In this document: in pieces, positions 59,770 through 64,000 of the stretch
Layout: every line of letters starts with the position of its first letter
How positions within the stretch are numbered: position 1 is the first letter of the stretch
Source: JAHEGP01 sp963792875
GTDB lineage: Bacteria; Pseudomonadota; Gammaproteobacteria; Pseudomonadales; JAHEGP01
Direction: 5' to 3'
DNA: 64,000 nucleotides
Assembly (NCBI GenBank): GCA_963792875.1
Contig: CAWBXV010000005.1
Coordinates: forward strand, 248,001 to 312,000
Translations under genes and position numbers: made by a program
Notes under the pieces: generated by a model
What the model was told of the DNA's origin: nothing
Database searches by the model: none
The model's input: the letters and a program-made list of their open reading frames with translations, nothing else

Positions 59770-60339
59770 ATGAAATGGTTAACATGGCTTGCGGCCGCTT
59801 CGCTGCAGGGTTGCGCGCTGGCTGCGCTGGCCGCATCGGGCGCATTCGACCAGACCCTGGCTGCCGGTGCGGTGAGCTTCCGCGTGCAGTCCGCCAACGA
59901 CTCCTCGATCAATCGCCTGACCGTGACCCCCGCTGGTCTGCAGGTCGACAATCGGCCGGCTGTGGTGGAGGCCGATGGCTCCGTGACCGGGGCGGAAGTC
60001 GCCGATCTCGATAGCGACGGCTTCCCGGAAGTGTACGTCTACGTCACGTCGGCGGGCAGCGGCTCTTACGGCTCCCTGGTGGCCTTTGCCGTGAACAAGG
60101 GCAAATCGATGTCCTCCATCTATCTGCCCCCGCTGGATGAGGACCCGAAACTCGCCGAGGGCTATATGGGCCACGACGAGTTCGCCGTCGTGGAGAACAC
60201 GCTGGTGCGCCGCTTTCCGCTGTATCGGGCGGGTGACAGCAACGCCGCGCCGTCGGGTAGGACGCGTCAGCTGCAGTATCGGCTTGCCGCAGGAGAAGCG
60301 GGCTGGGTGCTGCGCCTGGAGCGGGTGACAGAGTTCTGA
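59770..60339 (+). CDS. PliI-like secreted protein (putative lysozyme-inhibitor family)
   Basis: A 189-residue exported protein. The signal peptide is MKWLTWLAAASLQGC, with LQGC as a possible weak lipobox or a signal peptidase I cut near ALAA. A conserved beta-rich core follows: ADLDSDGFPEVYVYVTSAGSGSYGSLVAF, then EGYMGHDEFAVVENTLVRRFPLYRAGDSN and PSGRTRQLQYRL. This matches my recollection of PliI-family inhibitors of I-type lysozyme, which guard the cell wall in the periplasm. The assignment is by pattern only; the inhibitory activity is not shown. Upstream GGGGAGAAAG supports ATG at 59770. Confidence 0.6.
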   Translation: MKWLTWLAAASLQGCALAALAASGAFDQTLAAGAVSFRVQSANDSSINRLTVTPAGLQVDNRPAVVEADGSVTGAEVADLDSDGFPEVYVYVTSAGSGSYGSLVAFAVNKGKSMSSIYLPPLDEDPKLAEGYMGHDEFAVVENTLVRRFPLYRAGDSNAAPSGRTRQLQYRLAAGEAGWVLRLERVTEF

Positions 60340-60389
60340 TCGGGCAGGGGCGGGCTGTCGCCGCCGCCGGGGCGCTCCGCGCCACAGGG

Positions 60390-60971
60390 TCAACCGGGGG
60401 GCGCAGCTAGCCACTGCCGGGCGGCTACCCAGGCCGCAAACACCAGGAAGAGTGCGCCGCCGATTCTGTGCAGGGTGTTGACCGACACCCTCTGCGTGAG
60501 CAGTCTGCCACCCATGGCTCCCAACGTGGAGGTCGCCAGCAGGGCGGTGGTGGCGCCCAGGTACACGCCCAGAGGCGGGGAGGCGGCGGCCAGCCCTGCG
60601 ACCGCCAGCTGGGTCTTGTCGCCGAATTCCGCCACGAGGATCATGCCGAAGGTGGTGAGAAACACCGTGCGCCCGGCGTGCTCCCGGACGATGTCTGCCC
60701 CGTCATGGGCGCTCAGCAGCGCTTGCAGGCCGAAAGCGGCGAACAGCACGGCTACCACGGCTGCAGTGACCGGAGCGGGCACGGCGCTGGCGATGCCGGC
60801 GCCAACAGTCACCGCCAGCAGGTTCAGCAGCGCAAACGCGGCACCGGCGCCCGCCGCGACGGGCAGCGGTGAATGACGGGCAGCGAGCAGCACGCACACG
60901 AGCTGGCTCTTGTCCCCGAATTCGGCCAGAAACACCAGCGCAAAGCTGGACAGGGCAGTGGTCAGCAGCAC
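60390..60971 (-). CDS. UPF0016/Gdt1-like cation transporter (Mn2+/Ca2+ type)
   Basis: A 193-residue membrane protein with six hydrophobic helices in two repeats. Each repeat has the E-x-G-D-K-[ST]-Q motif: LAEFGDKSQLVCVLL near residue 16 and VAEFGDKTQLAVAGL near residue 115. UPF0016 proteins such as MneA and yeast Gdt1 move Mn2+ or Ca2+ out of the cytoplasm. No yybP-ykoY riboswitch could be seen in the 64-bp upstream space. The SDR gene lies next upstream on the same strand and may be cotranscribed. Confidence 0.92.
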   Translation of the reverse strand: MLLTTALSSFALVFLAEFGDKSQLVCVLLAARHSPLPVAAGAGAAFALLNLLAVTVGAGIASAVPAPVTAAVVAVLFAAFGLQALLSAHDGADIVREHAGRTVFLTTFGMILVAEFGDKTQLAVAGLAAASPPLGVYLGATTALLATSTLGAMGGRLLTQRVSVNTLHRIGGALFLVFAAWVAARQWLAAPPG

Positions 60972-61035
60972 GTCGAGCTCCCGTGGATTCCGATGTGGTC
61001 GGCGCTAGCCTGGTTCGCGGGGGTGGTGGCCGGCT

Positions 61036-61794
61036 TCAGCTGAAGCGGCGCAGCAGCGCCAGCGGTGCGGCCCGCATTACCCGCTGCAGCAGCGCCCAGG
61101 GCCAGAAGGGCACGAAGGCATTGGCGCGCTCGCGCTCGATCGCCTTGACGATGGTCCTGCAGCCCGTCTCGACATCGACCATGAAGGGCGCATTCTTGAC
61201 CCGCTCGTTGATTTCGGTGCGGATGAAGCCGGGGTGGATCGTACTCACCGCGATGGGCGTGGACATGACGTCGAGGCGGATGCCCTCCGCCAGCGAGCTC
61301 ACCGCCGCCTTGCTGGCGGCATAGGTGGTGAGCGCCCGGCGCATGCCGCGCACTGCGCTGATTGACGAAATCACCACGAGGTGGCCGCTGTTCTGTGCCC
61401 TGAACAGCTCCATGGCAGCCTCGCACTGGGCCAGGGCGGCGACGAAATTGGTCATCGCGGTCTGGCGGTTCGCCCGGAAGTGGCCGGTGCCGATCGAGGC
61501 GCCGCGGCCGATGCCGGCATTCACGATCACGCGGTCGAGACCGCCCAGTTCGCGGTGCAGCGCCTGAAAAACCTCGAACACCTGTTCGTGCTGATCGACA
61601 TTGAGGGTCCTGATGGCGACCCGGATGTCCGGATAGCGGCTCCGCAGCTCGCGCTGCAGCGTCTCGAGGCGCTCGCCGCGACGGGCGCAGAGGGCCAGAT
61701 TGCGGCCTTTGGCGGCGAACTGCCGCGCCATCTCGGCGCCCAGCCCCGAACTGGCGCCAGTGATCAGAATGTTGTGCCGGGTCATGCCTGCCAT
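61036..61794 (-). CDS. Short-chain dehydrogenase/reductase
   Basis: A 252-residue NAD(P)-binding Rossmann protein. The nucleotide site is NILITGASSGLGAEMAR, with the charged RRGERL after it favouring NADP. NAGIGRG and the catalytic VVISSISAVRG with YAASKAAV (Ser, Tyr and Lys) follow. HPGFIRTEIN is the usual C-terminal loop. The substrate is unknown. The last 25 residues end in Arg and Phe. An M48 lipoprotein gene lies 59 bp upstream on the same strand. Confidence 0.92.
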   Translation of the reverse strand: MAGMTRHNILITGASSGLGAEMARQFAAKGRNLALCARRGERLETLQRELRSRYPDIRVAIRTLNVDQHEQVFEVFQALHRELGGLDRVIVNAGIGRGASIGTGHFRANRQTAMTNFVAALAQCEAAMELFRAQNSGHLVVISSISAVRGMRRALTTYAASKAAVSSLAEGIRLDVMSTPIAVSTIHPGFIRTEINERVKNAPFMVDVETGCRTIVKAIERERANAFVPFWPWALLQRVMRAAPLALLRRFS

Positions 61795-61853
61795 GGTGCG
61801 GCCCTGTGGCGAATCTGGTGGAACCCGGTGCCGTGCGCGGCCACCGGGGACGG

Positions 61854-62672
61854 CTAACCTGCCTTGAGCGGGTAGACCGGCAACTGCGCGCTTCTGGCCT
61901 GTTCATAGAAGGGCATCATCTGCGGCGCGAGCTCGGCCAGCGTGCGCTGGCGATTGTCCGGTGCGGGGTGCGTACTCAGGAACTGCGGCGGGCCGGCGCC
62001 GCCGACCTCGCCCATCTTCTGCCACAGCGTGGCGGCGGCCTTGGGGTCGTAGCCGGCCTTGGCGGCGAGCTCGATGCCGATGCGGTCGGCCTCGCTCTCC
62101 GAGGCGCGGCTGTTGGGCAGCTTGATCGCCAGCGTGGCCGCTGCGGCCGCGCCGGCCATGGTGGCGGCGGGGCGGTCGGAGAGCACGCCGGCCAGCATCA
62201 CCCCCATGCTCGAGGCCATGGCCACCGACATGCGCTCGGCGGTATGGTTGGCCAGCGCATGAGAGATCTCGTGGCCCATGACCTGCGCCAGTTCATCATC
62301 CGTGGCCTTGAGCTGATCGATCAGGCCGGTATAGATAGCCATGCGCCCGCCGGCCATGCACCAGGCGTTGACGGTGTCGGGGTCATCGATCACCTGGACG
62401 CTCCATTCCCATTGCTGGGTCTGGGGCCGCATCTTTATGGCCTGGGCGATCAAGCGGCCGGTAATGCGGTCGATGCGCTGGATGAGGGCCGGGTCGGTTG
62501 CCAGTTTGCCGTCATCCTTGAGCTGTTTCATCTGGCTCAGGTAGGCTTCGCGCGATGCGGCGATGGCCTGCTCCTCGGACACCAGCATGAGCTGCCGCCG
62601 ACCGGTGGGGGTGGTGGCGCAGGCGACCAGCAGCAGGGCTGTGGTCAGTATCAGGACGGCTAGCCGTTTCAT
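61854..62672 (-). CDS. M48 family metalloprotease lipoprotein (LoiP/YggG-like)
   Basis: A 272-residue zinc peptidase of family M48. The signal peptide ends in the lipobox LVAC near residue 18, so it is an outer-membrane or periplasmic lipoprotein like LoiP/YggG. The zinc site is VMGHEISHALANH near residue 135, with the third ligand in ASESEADRIGIELAAKAG near residue 205. NAWCMAGGRMAIYTGL precedes it. LoiP-type enzymes act in outer-membrane quality control. ATG at 62672 gives MKRLAVLILTTALLL; the upstream frame has no family match. Confidence 0.9.
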   Translation of the reverse strand: MKRLAVLILTTALLLVACATTPTGRRQLMLVSEEQAIAASREAYLSQMKQLKDDGKLATDPALIQRIDRITGRLIAQAIKMRPQTQQWEWSVQVIDDPDTVNAWCMAGGRMAIYTGLIDQLKATDDELAQVMGHEISHALANHTAERMSVAMASSMGVMLAGVLSDRPAATMAGAAAAATLAIKLPNSRASESEADRIGIELAAKAGYDPKAAATLWQKMGEVGGAGPPQFLSTHPAPDNRQRTLAELAPQMMPFYEQARSAQLPVYPLKAG

Positions 62673-62866
62673 TGTGCTCTCTACGAGTCGCGCTGGAGTG
62701 AAAAGGTGGCGCAGCATGTTGCGCGTCGGGCAAGTGTAGCGTTTGACCGTCGCGGTGGGAACAGGTTCAATCGCGGGGCGGTGCCAGGGGCGTTCGGAGC
62801 CGCCGTGCCACCATGGTCGGGATCGCATCGCAAGAGGCTAACGAAAGCAAGAGGGCAACGAGAGGA

Positions 62867-62953
62867 TGGTACCAGCGGGCGGACTCGAACCGCCACGGGT
62901 TTTACCCCAATGGATTTTGAATCCATCGTGTCTACCAATTTCACCACGCTGGC
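62867..62953 (-). tRNA. tRNA-Leu (CAA)
   Basis: On the minus strand an 87-nt tRNA can be folded. The acceptor GCCAGCG pairs with CGCTGGT (G-T at the first pair), then A and an encoded CCA. The anticodon stem ATGGA/TCCAT carries the loop TTCAAAA with anticodon CAA. The long variable arm of class II tRNAs and the T loop GGTTCGAGTCC are present. It lies divergent to queA. Confidence 0.95.
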
Positions 62954-62971
62954 ACGAGTGAAAGCCGGCGA

Positions 62972-62999
62972 ATTATAGCAGGCGATGCCGGTCGCGCAA
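62972..62999 (-). promoter_or_regulatory. Sigma70 promoter of tRNA-Leu
   Basis: On the minus strand, TTGCGC (62999-62994) and a perfect TATAAT (62977-62972) are 16 bp apart. The -10 lies 18 bp before the tRNA 5' end, and the following bases TCGCCGG form a GC-rich discriminator, as in stable RNA promoters under stringent control. Confidence 0.65.
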
Positions 63000-63076
63000 G
63001 CCCCGCGGCCTCCCGATCTGGCATTGCCGCGCCAATTGAGATACCCTTGCGCGCCCTGAGACAGCGGCACGGCGGC

Positions 63077-64000
63077 ATGAAACGCGCTGACTTCCACTAC
63101 CTTCTTCCCGAAGAGCTGATCGCTCAGCATCCGCCACCGCAGCGCGGTGCCAGCCGCCTGCTGCGGCTCGATGGCGCCAGCGCTGCAGTGAGTCACCACC
63201 AGTTTGCCGAGCTGCCGCATTTGCTGCGCGCCGGCGACCTGCTGGTCTTCAATGACACGCGCGTCATTCCCGCCCGCCTGTTTGGCTGCAAGGAATCCGG
63301 CGGCAGGGTCGAAATTCTGCTGGAGCGGGTGCTGGCAGGCGACCGCGCGCTGGTGCAGCTGCGGGTCAGCAAGGCGCCGCGCCCCGGTGCCGCGATCCGC
63401 CTGTACGAGCGCGACCAGAGCCGGCTCTCGGCCTTTGAGCTGCGCGTGGTCGAGCGGCGCGATGCCCTGTTCGTGGTCGACTTCGTGGCGGACCGGGCGG
63501 TGTTCGAGGTGCTGGATGCAGTGGGCCATGTGCCGCTGCCGCCCTACATAGCGCGCGCCGATGCGGCGCAGGATCGCGATCGCTATCAGACCGTGTACGC
63601 GCGCGCACCGGGTGCGGTGGCGGCCCCGACGGCCGGCCTGCACTTCGACCACGGGCTGCTCGAGCAGCTGCGCGCGCAGGGCGTCGGCCAGGCCTTCGTC
63701 ACGCTGCACGTGGGGGCGGGCACCTTTCAGCCCGTGCGGGTGGACGACATCGAACAGCATCGCATGCACGCGGAGTGGATCGAGGTGTCCGAGCAGGTGT
63801 GCCGGCAGGTGCGGGAGACCGTGCGGGCGGGCGGCCGGGTGATCGCGGTGGGAACCACCAGCGTGCGTTGCCTGGAGACGGCCAGCCGCAGTGGTGAGCT
63901 GCGCCCCTATCGGGGCGAGACCGATATTTTCATCTATCCGGGGTATACCTTCCGCTGCGTGGATGCGCTCATCACCAACTTCCACCTGCCCGAGTCGACC
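63077..64000 (+). CDS. queA: tRNA preQ1(34) S-adenosylmethionine ribosyltransferase-isomerase, 3' end cut by window
   Basis: QueA adds the epoxycyclopentanediol part to preQ1 in tRNA during queuosine synthesis. The visible 308 residues begin MKRADFHYLLPEELIAQHPPPQRGASRLL, and LLVFNDTRVIPARLFG, DRYQTVYARAPGAVAAPTAGLHFD, HVGAGTFQPVRVDDIEQHRMHAEW and GTTSVRCLE follow. The frame is open to the window end at FHLPEST, about 40 residues short of the full length. ATG at 63077 is 124 bp from the tRNA-Leu. tgt is expected downstream but lies outside the window. Confidence 0.96.
   Translation, partial: MKRADFHYLLPEELIAQHPPPQRGASRLLRLDGASAAVSHHQFAELPHLLRAGDLLVFNDTRVIPARLFGCKESGGRVEILLERVLAGDRALVQLRVSKAPRPGAAIRLYERDQSRLSAFELRVVERRDALFVVDFVADRAVFEVLDAVGHVPLPPYIARADAAQDRDRYQTVYARAPGAVAAPTAGLHFDHGLLEQLRAQGVGQAFVTLHVGAGTFQPVRVDDIEQHRMHAEWIEVSEQVCRQVRETVRAGGRVIAVGTTSVRCLETASRSGELRPYRGETDIFIYPGYTFRCVDALITNFHLPEST

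Noticed and set aside
60972..61035. yybP-ykoY manganese riboswitch before the UPF0016 gene
   Set aside because: The space to the next gene is only 64 bp and none of the conserved loop sequence could be found.
1..64000. CRISPR array or phage
   Set aside because: The only tandem arrays seen have 12-14-bp units without spacers, and no cas, capsid, tail or integrase genes occur.

Overview
The window is a GC-rich chromosomal segment, densely packed with genes on both strands, from a gammaproteobacterium. The opening order rpsA-ihfB-lapA is typical of that class. The gene mix fits a marine oligotroph-like heterotroph of the Halieaceae/Cellvibrionales type: paired acyl-CoA dehydrogenases, a wax ester synthase, malate synthase G, TrkH, NhaD and many small lipoproteins. 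The lineage is my inference from gene content and was not tested by search. There are no rRNA genes, CRISPR arrays, phages or complete insertion sequences. One tRNA-Leu(CAA) lies near the right end. rpsA is cut by the left edge and queA by the right edge.

Layout. 1-2.9 kb: rpsA, ihfB, lapA and a small exported HhH (ComEA-like) protein, each followed by or next to clear hairpins. 3.3-11 kb: a lipoxygenase-like enzyme, a DsbA-type lipoprotein, a trypsin-fold protein, a decayed alpha/beta-hydrolase, a PNPOx-fold protein, an FHA protein, and a MAPEG/DUF3080 pair. 11.3-16.3 kb: a lipid-catabolic block of two adjacent acyl-CoA dehydrogenases, a truncated-type dienoyl-CoA reductase-like flavoenzyme and a luciferase-like monooxygenase. 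16.5-28 kb: an FkbM-like protein with a coupled membrane protein, a DUF523-DUF1722 protein, a KefB-type antiporter, a cardiolipin-synthase-like phospholipase D, a methyltransferase, a GST, a pirin, an esterase and a rhomboid protease. 28-30 kb: a WS/DGAT and an encapsulated-ferritin-type protein with no encapsulin gene beside it.

30.1-34.9 kb is an AT-richer surface-glycan island. It holds a polysaccharide pyruvyl transferase-like protein, two glycosyltransferases and a polytopic glycosyltransferase, and a 104-bp element with 13-bp inverted ends stands at its left side. 35-44.3 kb carries ion transport (NhaD, TrkH), ppnP, a yihY-tlpA-acyP operon joined by ATGA overlaps, and a chain of arsC, wrbA, DUF2069 and sppA. 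44.3-49.8 kb has glpE, a DUF2265-type aminopeptidase lipoprotein, a DUF6279 lipoprotein, a GATase and glcB.

50.1-56.1 kb is the most system-like part. Four tightly coupled genes encode a circularly permuted ATP-grasp ligase, an alpha-E protein, a second ligase fused to its own alpha-E domain, and a transglutaminase-like peptidase. This is the gene set predicted in the literature to make or process an unknown peptide. The right end has an L,D-transpeptidase with an altered catalytic motif, a frameshifted isocitrate/isopropylmalate-type dehydrogenase, a small lipoprotein beside a PliI-like protein, a UPF0016 transporter, an SDR, an M48 lipoprotein protease, tRNA-Leu and queA.
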